64,000 nucleotides of DNA from DASSBR01 sp035688265 (GTDB lineage Bacteria; Pseudomonadota; Gammaproteobacteria; Natronospirales; DASSBR01). Under the pieces are notes generated by a model. It worked only from the letters and a program-made list of their open reading frames with translations, did no database searches and was not told the DNA's origin. Below are positions 20,868 to 32,450 of this stretch, in pieces; position 1 is the stretch's first letter; every line of letters begins with the position of its first letter. The stretch lies in contig DASSNE010000058.1 in NCBI GenBank assembly GCA_035688265.1, positions 1-64,000 on the forward strand, read 5' to 3'. The position numbers were made by a program, and so were the translations under genes.

Positions 20868-21804
20868 GCCAGGGCAACCGATCCAGGTCGAGGTTGCCAC
20901 CGGAGAGAATAACGCCGATCCGCCGGCCTTCGGTTTCGACTGCGCGCTCGAGCAGCGCCGCCACCGGCACGGCCGCCGACGGCTCGATCACCAGCTTCAT
21001 CCGCTCCCACACCAATCGCATCGCACGTATGGTGGCCGCGTCATCGACACGCACGATGTCGTCCACCCGTTCGCGAATGACGCTGAACGGCTTCTCGCCG
21101 ATAATCGCGCGCAAGCCGTCCGCAATGGTGTCGGGTTTGATATCGGTAATACGGCGGCCGGCGCGAAACGACTGCCACGCATCATCGGCGCCGGCGGGCT
21201 CCGCACCCACCACCCGCGCCGCGGGGGCGAGATGCTTTACCGCAGTGGCGGTTCCGCCCAGCAGTCCGCCGCCGCTCACGGGCGTCAGCACCAGGTCGAG
21301 ATCCGGCACCGCCTCGCACAATTCCAGCGCCGCCGTCCCCTGCCCCGCCATGACCCGCCAGTCGTTGTACGGATGCACGACGTGTGCGCCGGTTTCGGCG
21401 GCGACGCGCTCCAGCGCCCGGTCGCGAGCGGCGGCTGTCGGTTCGCACTCGATAATTTCAGCACCGTAGCCGGCCACCGCGGCTCGCTTGATGGCCGGCA
21501 CGTTGTTCGGCATCACCACGTAAGCCGGGATACCGCGCAACTTCGCTGCCAGCGCCACCGCCTGACCGTGGTTGCCTGAAGACTGGGTAGCGACGCCCCG
21601 CTCCGCTTCGGCGTCGGACAGCGATGCGATCGCGTTGGTCGCGCCGCGAAACTTGAACGCGCCGACCCGCTGCAGGTTCTCGCACTTGAAGAACACGCGC
21701 GCGCCGGTCAGCCCGTCGATATGCGCGCAGGTATGTATCGGCGTCACGTGCGCCTTGCCACGCAACCGCTCGGCGGCGGCCTGGATATCACTGAAGTCGA
21801 TCAT
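20863..21804 (-). CDS. PLP-dependent threonine/serine dehydratase (or serine racemase-like)
   Basis: Fold-type II PLP enzyme of 313 aa: Schiff-base lysine in GAFKFRGATNA, SSGNHGQA, and the glycine loop PVSGGGLLGG. The absence of a C-terminal ACT domain indicates a catabolic-type threonine/serine dehydratase or serine racemase-like enzyme rather than biosynthetic IlvA; the sequence alone does not decide which. Start ATG 21804 overlaps the orn stop (ATGA), so the two genes are translationally coupled. A longer in-frame extension into orn is spurious. Confidence 0.88.
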   Translation of the reverse strand: MIDFSDIQAAAERLRGKAHVTPIHTCAHIDGLTGARVFFKCENLQRVGAFKFRGATNAIASLSDAEAERGVATQSSGNHGQAVALAAKLRGIPAYVVMPNNVPAIKRAAVAGYGAEIIECEPTAAARDRALERVAAETGAHVVHPYNDWRVMAGQGTAALELCEAVPDLDLVLTPVSGGGLLGGTATAVKHLAPAARVVGAEPAGADDAWQSFRAGRRITDIKPDTIADGLRAIIGEKPFSVIRERVDDIVRVDDAATIRAMRLVWERMKLVIEPSAAVPVAALLERAVETEGRRIGVILSGGNLDLDRLPWL

Positions 21805-22364
21805 TCGCCGGACAGCTTGGTGGGATCGAATAACGTGCGCCGATAGTACTCGAGTTCTTCGATCGAGTCCTTGATGTCCGACAGCGCCACGTGCGCGGAA
21901 TCCTTCTTGAAACCCTTGGCAATATCCGGCGCCCAGCGCTTGGCCAGTTCCTTCAAGGTGCTGACGTCGAGATTCCGGTAATGGAAGAAGCGCTCGAGTT
22001 CCGGCATCTCGCGCGCCAGGAAGCGCCGATCCTGGCAGATGCTGTTGCCGCACATCGGCGACGCCCGCTCCGGCACATGTTCGCGCAGGAATTCGAGCGT
22101 CTGCCGCTCGGCCTCGGCCGCATCGACTTCGCTTTCGCGCACCCGCGCGATCAGGCCGGATTCGCCGTGATGCTTCACGTTCCAGCTATCCATCCCGTCG
22201 AGCACGGACTCGGGCTGGTGGATCGCCAGTACCGGACCCTCGGCAAGGGGTGCCAGGTGCTTGTCCGTCACCAGCGTGGCGATTTCGATGATCCGATCCC
22301 GCGCCGGATCGAGCCCGGTCATCTCGAGGTCGATCCAGATCAGGTTTTCAGGATGGGAAGGCAT
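21801..22364 (-). CDS. orn: Oligoribonuclease
   Basis: 3'-5' exoribonuclease that finishes RNA decay by degrading nano-RNAs and linear pGpG. 187 aa with the DEDDh exonuclease motifs: WIDLEMTGLD near the N-terminus, NSICQDRRFL in the middle and AHVALSDIKDS near the C-terminus. Its start is 39 bp from the divergent M48 protease gene, and its stop overlaps the start of the downstream dehydratase. Confidence 0.97.
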   Translation of the reverse strand: MPSHPENLIWIDLEMTGLDPARDRIIEIATLVTDKHLAPLAEGPVLAIHQPESVLDGMDSWNVKHHGESGLIARVRESEVDAAEAERQTLEFLREHVPERASPMCGNSICQDRRFLAREMPELERFFHYRNLDVSTLKELAKRWAPDIAKGFKKDSAHVALSDIKDSIEELEYYRRTLFDPTKLSGE

Positions 22365-22403
22365 CGTGTAATCTCTTGTTCACTTTCAGTCCATTCTAAC
22401 AAC

Positions 22404-23660
22404 ATGCCGCCCCTGACTATCGCCTTTCTCGCCGCCCTCGCGCTCTACCTGACGCTGAAGATCTGGCTGGCCCGCCGCCAGATGCGCCACGTGCGCGCCC
22501 ACCGGGACGAAATTCCCGCCGCCTTCGACGGCGCCATTCAGCCGGACCAGCACCGCAAGGCGGCCGACTATACCGTGGCGCGCGTGCGTCTCGGACTCGT
22601 CGATCTCGGCATCAGCACGGTGGTCCTGCTGCTGTGGACGCTGGTCGGCGGCTTGAGCTGGCTGGACGTCGGCTGGCGGCATCTCGGATTGAACGAGTAC
22701 TTCACCGGCACCGGCGTCATCCTGAGCGTCATCCTGGTCAGCGCGCTGATCGACATGCCACTGTCGATTTATTCCACCTTCGGCCTCGAAGCGCGCTTCG
22801 GCTTCAACAAGACCACGCCCGGGACGTTTATCGGCGACCTGCTCAAGAGCACGGTACTGCTGCTGATCATCGGCGCCCCGCTGATTTTCTGCGCACTGTG
22901 GCTGATGGCGCGCGCCGGCGCGCTGTGGTGGTTGTACGTCTGGGCGTTGTGGCTCGCCTTTACGCTCGTCATGACATGGGCGTACCCGGCCCTGATCGCG
23001 CCGCTGTTCAACAAGTTCCGGCCACTCGACAACGTCGAACTCAAGGACCGGCTGACGGCCCTCCTCGCCCGCTGCGGCTTCAGTTCCGAAGGCGTGTTCG
23101 TCATGGACGGCTCGCGCCGCTCGGCGCACGGCAACGCCTACTTCACCGGCTTCGGTAGCAACAAGCGCATCGTCTTCTTCGACACACTGATGGACACGCT
23201 GGACGGCGTCGAAATCGAAGCCGTCATGGCGCACGAACTGGGGCATTTCCGCCTGCACCACATCAAGCTGCGGCTCGCGATGTTCGCGGTGCTCGGGTTG
23301 GCCGGCTTTGCACTGCTCGGCTGGCTGGCGGCACAACCGTGGTTCTACCACGGCCTCGGCGTCGCAACGCCATCCGACCACGCCGCCCTGATCCTGTTCG
23401 CCCTGGTCGCACCGATATTCATGTTCCCGCTGACGCCGGCATTTTCGTGGCTGTCGCGCGATCACGAATTCGCGGCGGACAACTACGCAACGCGCCAAGC
23501 GGATGCCAGGGCGCTCGTTTCCGGGCTGGTCAAACTGTATCGCGACAACTCGACGACGCTGACACCCGACCCGATTTATTCGAAATTCTACGACTCGCAT
23601 CCGCCGGCAACGGTGCGCATCGCGAATTTGCGTCAGGTTTCCAGCACGCACATTCCGTAA
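22404..23660 (+). CDS. M48 family (Ste24-like) membrane metalloprotease
   Basis: A 418-aa integral-membrane zinc protease. Several hydrophobic segments lie on both sides of the catalytic motif HELGHFRLHH; the third zinc ligand region is SRDHEFAADNYA. The long N-terminal CAAX-protease-1 region (YSTFGLEARFGFNKTTPGTF) places it with Ste24/CAAX-type peptidases rather than short HtpX. It probably acts in membrane protein quality control (inference). Start ATG 22404 is chosen because the longer frame reads antisense through orn. Its 3' end overlaps the convergent methyltransferase gene by 28 bp. Confidence 0.9.
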   Translation: MPPLTIAFLAALALYLTLKIWLARRQMRHVRAHRDEIPAAFDGAIQPDQHRKAADYTVARVRLGLVDLGISTVVLLLWTLVGGLSWLDVGWRHLGLNEYFTGTGVILSVILVSALIDMPLSIYSTFGLEARFGFNKTTPGTFIGDLLKSTVLLLIIGAPLIFCALWLMARAGALWWLYVWALWLAFTLVMTWAYPALIAPLFNKFRPLDNVELKDRLTALLARCGFSSEGVFVMDGSRRSAHGNAYFTGFGSNKRIVFFDTLMDTLDGVEIEAVMAHELGHFRLHHIKLRLAMFAVLGLAGFALLGWLAAQPWFYHGLGVATPSDHAALILFALVAPIFMFPLTPAFSWLSRDHEFAADNYATRQADARALVSGLVKLYRDNSTTLTPDPIYSKFYDSHPPATVRIANLRQVSSTHIP

Positions 23661-24274
23661 CGAATCAGGCCGCGGCCCTTGATCTCGTCGAGGCAGGTGG
23701 CCTGGAACTGCGTTTTCCATTCGTCCAGGCTGTAGTACTGGTAGCCGCCGTCGGTGATTTTCCAGTAGAGCCGTGACAGCAGCTTGAACGGCTGGTTGTC
23801 GCAGGCGCAGCTTTCCCACAGGATGATGTGCTTGCCGACTCGCTTGGCTTCGGCGATCGTGGCGTCGAGCGCATCAACGTGGTGCAGGACGTAGTTGAAT
23901 ATCACGAAGTCGAACTGACGGTCGTCAAACTTGAGTTTGTCGCTGCGCATGACGTGGTAGTCGGGGCCGGGGTTGTCGCGCCGCGCGGCTTCGATCATCT
24001 GTTCCGACAGGTCGATGCCGACGCACTCGCAGCCGTGATTGCGCATCAGGCCGGCGAGCAGGCTGCCGCGGCCGCAGCCGATTTCGAGCACTTTTTTGCC
24101 GTGCAGGTATTTGTTGAGCAGCGCGGTGTTCTGCGCGGTGATTTGCGCGCGCTGAGTCTGGATTTGCCTGTCGATCAGCAGCGCCTTGTAGGCGCCCTTC
24201 TTGATTGTCTTGAGCGCTTCGAGCTTCCATTCATAGAAGCCCGGAAAGCGATGGACCAGCGTGTCGAGTCTCAT
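23633..24274 (-). CDS. Class I SAM-dependent methyltransferase
   Basis: A 213-aa methyltransferase with motif I VLEIGCGRGSLLAGL, an acidic motif II (CVGIDLSEQMIEAAR) and FDFVIFNYVLHHV as the motif IV region. The substrate is not evident. It may be a methyltransferase-11-type enzyme acting on a small molecule or lipid. It lies 27 bp downstream of the hinT-like gene on the same strand and overlaps the convergent M48 protease gene. Confidence 0.85.
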   Translation of the reverse strand: MRLDTLVHRFPGFYEWKLEALKTIKKGAYKALLIDRQIQTQRAQITAQNTALLNKYLHGKKVLEIGCGRGSLLAGLMRNHGCECVGIDLSEQMIEAARRDNPGPDYHVMRSDKLKFDDRQFDFVIFNYVLHHVDALDATIAEAKRVGKHIILWESCACDNQPFKLLSRLYWKITDGGYQYYSLDEWKTQFQATCLDEIKGRGLIRYGMCVLET

Positions 24275-24301
24275 GGTACCTCCGTGTACCGCTGCTATTC
24301 C

Positions 24302-24646
24302 TTAACCGGGCGGCCAGCTCAGGCCGCGCCCGCCGAGCAGGTGCATGTGAATGTGCCAGACGGTCTGGCCGGCGCCTTCGTTGCAGTTCATCACGATGCG
24401 GTAGCCATCGTCGGCGATGCCTTCGCGTGCGGCAAGTTCTGTGGCGGCCAGATTCAGCCGGCCGATCAAGCCGGCGTCAGCCTCGGTGAGCTCGTTCAAC
24501 GTCGGGATGTGGCGGCGCGGCACGATCAGCAGGTGCGTGGGCGCCTGCGGATTGATGTCGCGAAACGCCACCACGTCGTCGTTCTGAAAGACGATGTCGC
24601 CGGGCAACTCGCCCGCGATGATTTTGCAAAACAGGCAGTCGTTCAC
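24302..24646 (-). CDS. hinT: HIT-family purine nucleoside phosphoramidase (HinT-like)
   Basis: A 114-aa histidine-triad hydrolase of AMP-lysine and related phosphoramidates. N-terminal CLFCKIIAGELP and the C-terminal triad HIHMHLLGGR with the preceding NEGAGQTV loop are typical of HinT. It overlaps the recR stop by 4 bp (ATGA-type coupling), extending the dnaX-ybaB-recR operon. Confidence 0.93.
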   Translation of the reverse strand: MNDCLFCKIIAGELPGDIVFQNDDVVAFRDINPQAPTHLLIVPRRHIPTLNELTEADAGLIGRLNLAATELAAREGIADDGYRIVMNCNEGAGQTVWHIHMHLLGGRGLSWPPG

Positions 24647-25260
24647 AGGCGTTCCCGTTCCATTTGACGTCGGCCGCTGAATGCCAGCGCCAGCGTGCCG
24701 CCGTCCACGTATTCCAGCTCACCGCCGACCGGCACGCCGGACGCAATGCGACTGGTGCGGATGTGGCGCTCGGCGGCCAATTCGCCGATGTAATGCGCGG
24801 TGGCCTCGCCTTCGACCGTCGAGTTGGTCGCGAGGATGATCTCATCGATGCCGCCGCCGTCCAGCCGCGCTTCGAGCAGGTCGAGGCCGAGTTCGGCCGG
24901 GCCGATGCCATCCATCGGCGACAGGCGCCCCATCAGCACGAAGTAGCGCCCGCGATAAATTGCCGCCTGCTCGATTGCGGCCACGTCCGCCGGCGTTTCG
25001 ACGATGCATAACAGCGCTTCGTCGCGATTCGTCGCGCGGCAGATGCCGCACAACTCGCCTTCGGTCAACATCCGGCAGCGGCGGCAGTGGCCGATACCTT
25101 CGACCGCCGCGCTCAGCGCGTCGGCCAGCCGGCGCGCGCCGTCGCGATCGCGCTCCAGCAGGTGGAACGCCATCCGCTGCGCCGATTTCGGGCCGACGCC
25201 GGGCAGGCAGCGCAGGCCGTCGATCAGGCTTTCCAGTAGTGGTGAATAAACTGCGCTCAT
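24643..25260 (-). CDS. recR: Recombination mediator protein RecR
   Basis: Works with RecF and RecO to load RecA at gaps. 205 aa with the helix-hairpin-helix (LPGVGPKSAQRMAFHLL), the four-cysteine zinc finger (CRRCRMLTEGELCGIC) and the Toprim domain (LCIVETPADVAAIE and YFVLMGRLSPMDGIGP). Six bp downstream of ybaB, in the conserved dnaX-ybaB-recR operon. Confidence 0.97.
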   Translation of the reverse strand: MSAVYSPLLESLIDGLRCLPGVGPKSAQRMAFHLLERDRDGARRLADALSAAVEGIGHCRRCRMLTEGELCGICRATNRDEALLCIVETPADVAAIEQAAIYRGRYFVLMGRLSPMDGIGPAELGLDLLEARLDGGGIDEIILATNSTVEGEATAHYIGELAAERHIRTSRIASGVPVGGELEYVDGGTLALAFSGRRQMERERL

Positions 25261-25265
25261 CGATG

Positions 25266-25595
25266 CTAGAACGGCAGCTTCATGCCCGGCGGCAGCCCCA
25301 TGCCGGACGTCATGCCGGCAAAGCGCTCTTCCATCATTTTGCCAACGCGATGCACCGCGTCGTTGGTGGCCGCGGCAATCAGGTCCTCGACCATCTCCTT
25401 GTCCTCGGAAAGCAGGCTGTCGTCGAGCACAACGCGGCGCACTTCATGCTTGCCGCTCATCACGACCTTGACCATGCCGCCGCCGGCCTGGCCCTCGACT
25501 TCCGCACGCGCCAGTTCTTCCTGCGCCTTCTGCATGTTTTCCTGAATCTGCTGGGCCTGCTTCATCAGGCCGCTCAAACCGCCTTTCATGTCCAT
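25266..25595 (-). CDS. ybaB: YbaB/EbfC nucleoid-associated protein
   Basis: A 109-aa dimeric DNA-binding protein with the typical N-terminal helix (LMKQAQQIQENMQKAQEELA), central GGMVKVVMSGKHEVRRV strands and C-terminal LPPGMKLPF tail. It sits 9 bp after dnaX and 6 bp before recR. Confidence 0.95.
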   Translation of the reverse strand: MDMKGGLSGLMKQAQQIQENMQKAQEELARAEVEGQAGGGMVKVVMSGKHEVRRVVLDDSLLSEDKEMVEDLIAAATNDAVHRVGKMMEERFAGMTSGMGLPPGMKLPF

Positions 25596-25603
25596 AGCTT
25601 CCT

Positions 25604-27241
25604 CTAATCAATTGGTTTGATAGACGCCGGTTTGATCTCCGCGCCGAAAGCTTCCTGCAGCGCCCGCACGTTCGGGTCGGTTTCGATGGCGTTGCGCGCC
25701 GCCGCCATTCGCTCCGACTCCCGTTTCTCGCGCCGTTGCGCAGGCGTCGGGCCTGCCGTCGCGCCGGCTGCGATACGGACTTCAATCGGCCGCCCGTAAT
25801 GCCGGCTGAGTGCCTGCTGCAACCGGTCGCGGGATTGCTCCGTCATAAGCTGCTGATGGGCCGCGTCGAGCGTCAGCCGGATCGTGTCGCCGTCGCGTTT
25901 GTCGAACGCGCAGTTGATCGCCAGTTCGCGCGAAATGCCGCGCAGCGGCAAGGCTTCGACCAGTGCCGCCCAGTTCGGCTTGTCCATCTCGCCGGCAGCG
26001 GCTCGTGGGGGCGGGACCTCGGCGACTCCGCGTGCCGGTACTTCGGGTGCGGGTGCTGCCGTTGCCGGCGCCGCTGTAGCGGGTGCGGATGCCGGTCGCT
26101 GCCCGGCGCGCACTTTTGCGGGCGCAGGCGGTGCTGACGGCTGTGGCGCCGCGCCTGCCCTCGCCGGACGAAATGCGAGCATGCGCAGCAGGACCATTTC
26201 GAAGCCGAGCCGCGGATCGGGCGCCAGCGACAGGTCGCGCTTGCCGATCAGTGCGACCTGGTAACAAAGCTGTACGTATTCAGGCGCCATCGACTCCGCC
26301 GCCGGCGCGAGCCAGTCGCCGGATTCTTCGTCCGGCGGCAATTCCGGCACCACCTGAGCGAGCGCGATGCGCTGGAAGCGTGCCGCCAACTCGTCGAGCA
26401 CGCCGGCATAATCCGGCGCCTGGTCATCGAGAGCAGCAACCGCTTCCAGGACTGCCGGGCCGTCGGCCGCTGCCAGCGCGGCGAGCAGCGCGTCGACCTG
26501 CTGGCGGCCGATGGTGCCCAGCATGCCGCGCACCTCCGCTTCGGTGACATTGCCGCCGCCGAATGCGATCGACTGGTCGAGCAGGCTCAGACCGTCACGC
26601 AGGCTGCCTTCCGCTGCCTGCGCGAGTAACTTGAGAGCGGCCGGCTCCGCGGCGACGCTTTCGTGCTCGCAGAGCTTTTGCATGTGTCCGGCGATGAGCT
26701 GCGCCGGCAGCCGCTTGAGATTGAACTGCAGGCAGCGCGACAGGATCGTCGCCGGCAGCTTCTGGGGGTCGGTCGTCGCCAGCAGGAACTGGACGTGCGG
26801 CGGCGGCTCCTCGAGCGTCTTCAGCAGCGCGTTGAACGAGTGGCCGGAAAGCATGTGAACTTCGTCGATCAGGTAGACCTTGAAGCGGCCCTGGGTCGGT
26901 GCGTACTGGACGTTGTCGAGCAGTTCGCGCGTGTCGTCAACCTTGGTCCGCGAGGCGGCGTCGACTTCGAGCAGATCGACGAAACGCCCGGCATCGATCG
27001 ACCGGCAGCTTGAACACTCGCCGCAGGGTTTGGAACTGACGCCTTGCTCGCAATTGAGGCACTTGGCGAGGATGCGCGCCAGCGTGGTCTTGCCGACGCC
27101 GCGGGTACCGGTAAACAGCAGCGCGTGGTGCAGCTTGTTGCTGTCGAGCGCATTGATCAACGCGCGCAGCACGTGCTCCTGGCCGACGACCTCGCTGAAG
27201 TTATGCGGCCGCCATTTGCGTGCGAGAACCTGGTATGTCAT
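25604..27241 (-). CDS. dnaX: DNA polymerase III subunit tau (and gamma)
   Basis: Clamp-loader ATPase of 545 aa. AAA+ Walker A GTRGVGKTT, zinc-binding cysteines (CLNCEQG...CGECSSC), Walker B LIDEVHML and the sensor-1 TTDPQ region fill residues 1-230. Domain III and an Ala/Pro-rich linker (about 375-425) precede the C-terminal domain V (ELAINCAFDKRDGDTIRL, LQEAFGAEIKP). I found no run matching the A-AAA-AAG slippery heptamer used for gamma in E. coli. SRP RNA lies just upstream. Confidence 0.96.
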   Translation of the reverse strand: MTYQVLARKWRPHNFSEVVGQEHVLRALINALDSNKLHHALLFTGTRGVGKTTLARILAKCLNCEQGVSSKPCGECSSCRSIDAGRFVDLLEVDAASRTKVDDTRELLDNVQYAPTQGRFKVYLIDEVHMLSGHSFNALLKTLEEPPPHVQFLLATTDPQKLPATILSRCLQFNLKRLPAQLIAGHMQKLCEHESVAAEPAALKLLAQAAEGSLRDGLSLLDQSIAFGGGNVTEAEVRGMLGTIGRQQVDALLAALAAADGPAVLEAVAALDDQAPDYAGVLDELAARFQRIALAQVVPELPPDEESGDWLAPAAESMAPEYVQLCYQVALIGKRDLSLAPDPRLGFEMVLLRMLAFRPARAGAAPQPSAPPAPAKVRAGQRPASAPATAAPATAAPAPEVPARGVAEVPPPRAAAGEMDKPNWAALVEALPLRGISRELAINCAFDKRDGDTIRLTLDAAHQQLMTEQSRDRLQQALSRHYGRPIEVRIAAGATAGPTPAQRREKRESERMAAARNAIETDPNVRALQEAFGAEIKPASIKPID

Positions 27242-27317
27242 GCGTGGCTGCGTTGAAGGCTGCGGTTAAAAGGTTACTTTATCATCGCCGGCAGCGCTTC
27301 TGTAGCGACAAGGCGGC

Positions 27318-27423
27318 GGCTTGCGCCAGCTCACCCCCGGCACCCGAGTCCACTGCTGCCGCTGCTCCCTTCCGGGCCTGACGGGGTTCACAGCTTGTCG
27401 TTGCGGGGAAGCCGACGCAAACC
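27318..27423 (-). ncRNA. ffs: Bacterial small signal recognition particle RNA (4.5S RNA)
   Basis: On the complement the conserved Ffh-binding apical domain is plain: GTCAGGCCCGGAAGGGAGCA with the GGAA tetraloop. The terminal helix forms from GGTTTGCG at the 5' end and CGCAAGCC at the 3' end, giving about 106 nt. It targets inner-membrane proteins with Ffh. Location next to dnaX is common. Ends are estimated from pairing. Confidence 0.92.
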
Positions 27424-27547
27424 ACCATTGAACTGTCATTGGGGGTGGACGGGCTATTTCAAGTGTGGCCGGGATTTCTTCAGGGTTCGAATCCCCGGCG
27501 GGAGGCGCTGTCGCCAAACCCAGCTGTAGCCTTGATGCCGCGCGTAG

Positions 27548-27640
27548 TGGCGGAGAGGGAGGGATTCGAACCCTCGAAGGACGGATAATGCCCTTACTCC
27601 CTTAGCAGGGGAGCGCTTTCGACCACTCAGCCACCTCTCC
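27548..27640 (-). tRNA. tRNA-Ser(GCT)
   Basis: The complement folds as a class II tRNA: acceptor GGAGAGG pairing with CCTCTCC, anticodon loop CTGCTAA with anticodon GCT, long variable arm, T arm GGTTCGAATCC and an encoded CCA end. The csrA-tRNA-Ser linkage is typical of gammaproteobacteria. Confidence 0.97.
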
Positions 27641-27684
27641 GGGACAAAACCGACTGCCACGGACGCAATCCGCGCGGAAAGTGA

Positions 27685-27713
27685 ATGATACTGACAGGGT
27701 CCCCCGCGGTAAA
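27685..27713 (-). promoter_or_regulatory. Possible sigma-70 promoter for tRNA-Ser
   Basis: On the complement, TTTACC (27713-27708) and TATCAT (27690-27685) are separated by 17 bp, about 45 bp upstream of the tRNA. The -35 half overlaps the hairpin at 27701-27724. The -35 match is only moderate. Confidence 0.3.
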
Positions 27714-27729
27714 GCCCGCGGGGGTTTTT
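27701..27729 (+). terminator. Strong GC hairpin with T-run (terminator-like)
   Basis: CCCCCGCGG and CCGCGGGGG (9-bp perfect stem, loop TAAAGC) followed by TTTTT on the + strand, 30 bp past the csrA stop. No + strand gene ends here. For csrA transcripts (complement) the hairpin forms but lacks a trailing U-tract, so it may stabilise the csrA 3' end or act as a weak terminator. Confidence 0.5.
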
Positions 27730-27760
27730 GATGGGTATTTTCGATCAGCAGGCTTGTCGC

Positions 27761-27952
27761 TCAGGCTTCCCGGGCTTCTGCCTGCTGCTGCTCATTCTTG
27801 ATGCGGCTGTAAATTTCTTCGCGATGTACGGCGACTTCGCGCGGCGCGTTGACGCCCAGGCGCACCTGATTTCCCTTGACGCCAAGCACAGTGATCGACA
27901 CTTCGTCTCCAATCATCACTGTCTCACCGATCCGTCTGGTAAGGATCAACAT
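27761..27952 (-). CDS. csrA: Carbon storage regulator CsrA
   Basis: A 63-aa global post-transcriptional regulator that binds GGA motifs in mRNA leaders. MLILTRRIGETVMIGD, the core VLGVKGNQVRLGVNAP and VHREEIYSRI are canonical, including the RNA-binding Arg44 region. ATG 27952 has AGGA eight bases upstream; a longer in-frame extension is unsupported. alaS is upstream on the same strand with a 269-bp gap that probably carries csrA's own promoter. Confidence 0.97.
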   Translation of the reverse strand: MLILTRRIGETVMIGDEVSITVLGVKGNQVRLGVNAPREVAVHREEIYSRIKNEQQQAEAREA

Positions 27953-28096
27953 AACTGATTTCCTCGTCCTGATTTCAAAACTGCCAGCAGCAGTTGTGGC
28001 ACTTGCAAATGCCGAACTATTGAAAGTCCGACCTCCAGTGTGGACCACTCGGCGATTTGTTGGGACTTGAAGTTTCGCACCGTGTGCCCGAGTTCA

Positions 28097-28102
28097 ATTA
28101 TA
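28097..28102 (-). promoter_or_regulatory. Possible -10 element for csrA
   Basis: A perfect TATAAT on the complement, about 145 bp upstream of the csrA ATG in the alaS-csrA gap. I see no good -35 hexamer at the right distance. It would give a leader of about 135 nt. Nothing else in the gap (27953-28221) is recognisable. Confidence 0.35.
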
Positions 28103-28221
28103 CGCGGCGACCCTTGGGGACCATGACCGCTCATCGGCTAAGACTGCCGCTAGCCGAATTAGGTTCCGCGAATTCTAACGCAATATCCGGGAAAACCCCA
28201 GCTTTGAGACATAACCCGGTA

Positions 28222-30834
<2,613 letters not shown>

Positions 30835-30847
30835 AAAAGATCAAATC

Positions 30848-30925
30848 GCTGGGACTGAGTAGCTAGGACTCAGTCAAGAGGAGACCTGTGACTCTTAACT
30901 CAGTCCTAGCCACTTAGTCCCAGGC
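30848..30925. repeat. Long imperfect hairpin of period-7 repeats between recX and alaS
   Basis: Arms at 30849-30880 and 30892-30924 pair at 28 of 32 positions around an 11-nt loop (30881-30891). Each arm is made of degenerate heptamers (units such as ctgggac, tgagtag, ctaggac, tcagtca). The right arm contains the stop codon of recX (TAG on the complement). There is no U-tract, so it is not an ordinary intrinsic terminator. Confidence 0.85.
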
Positions 30926-31341
30926 ACTGTTTAATCTGTTCGGCCGTAAAACCGCGCGACTGCAAAAAGCGCGCCTGGCGGGCGCGCTCATGATAATCGC
31001 TCGGGATCGATTCACCGAAACGCTTGCGTCGCACATCCTGAATCCGCTGTCGCCAACCGGCCGCGTAGTCTGCGAGTGCCTCGTCGGCAACCACGTCGGC
31101 GACGCCGCGCTGGCGCAACTCGGCGCGGATTTTGGCCGGCCCCGCGCCACGCTCGACGCGCGAGCGGACGAACTGTTCGGCGAAACGAACGTCGCTCAGC
31201 AGCCGTTCGCGCTCCAGCGTGTCGAGCGCGTCGTCGATCTCGCCGGCCTCGCAACCGCGTTGCGCCAGCTTGCGCTGCAGCTCACCGCGTGAGTGCTCAC
31301 GTCGCGCGAGCAGGCCGACCGCGATGTCGTAGGGCGTGGCG

Positions 31342-31370
<29 letters not shown>
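30906..31370 (-). CDS. recX: Regulatory protein RecX
   Basis: RecA filament modulator of 154 aa built of three-helix repeats (LLARREHSRGELQRKL, VADEALADYAAGW, RARQARFLQSRGFTAEQI). The only usable start, ATG 31370, lies 29 bp inside the recA 3' end in another frame. The last residues, QCLGLSG, are encoded by the repeat element downstream; lipB ends with the nearly identical QCLGLSA for the same reason. Confidence 0.93.
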
Positions 31371-32376
<1,006 letters not shown>

Positions 32377-32450
32377 TAGTCCCCCATAAGAAATAGTGGA
32401 GCGGTCAGCCCCCTCTCGCGGAGGAGGCACAAAAATAGTGGCTCATTATT

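Noticed and set aside
25604..27241. Programmed -1 frameshift in dnaX
   Set aside because: No A-AAA-AAG-like slippery run was found; the gene is GC-rich throughout.
27487..27525. tRNA-like fragment (GGGTTCGAATCCCC) on the + strand
   Set aside because: Only a T-arm-like stretch with a mismatch; no acceptor, D or anticodon arms, so probably chance or a relic.
30848..30925. Hairpin between recX and alaS as an intrinsic terminator
   Set aside because: No U-run follows either arm, and its sequence is explained by the heptamer-repeat family.
32377..32450. LexA box expected upstream of recA
   Set aside because: No CTGT-N8-ACAG-type palindrome is present in the gap before recA; if SOS control exists, its operator lies further upstream or has a different consensus.
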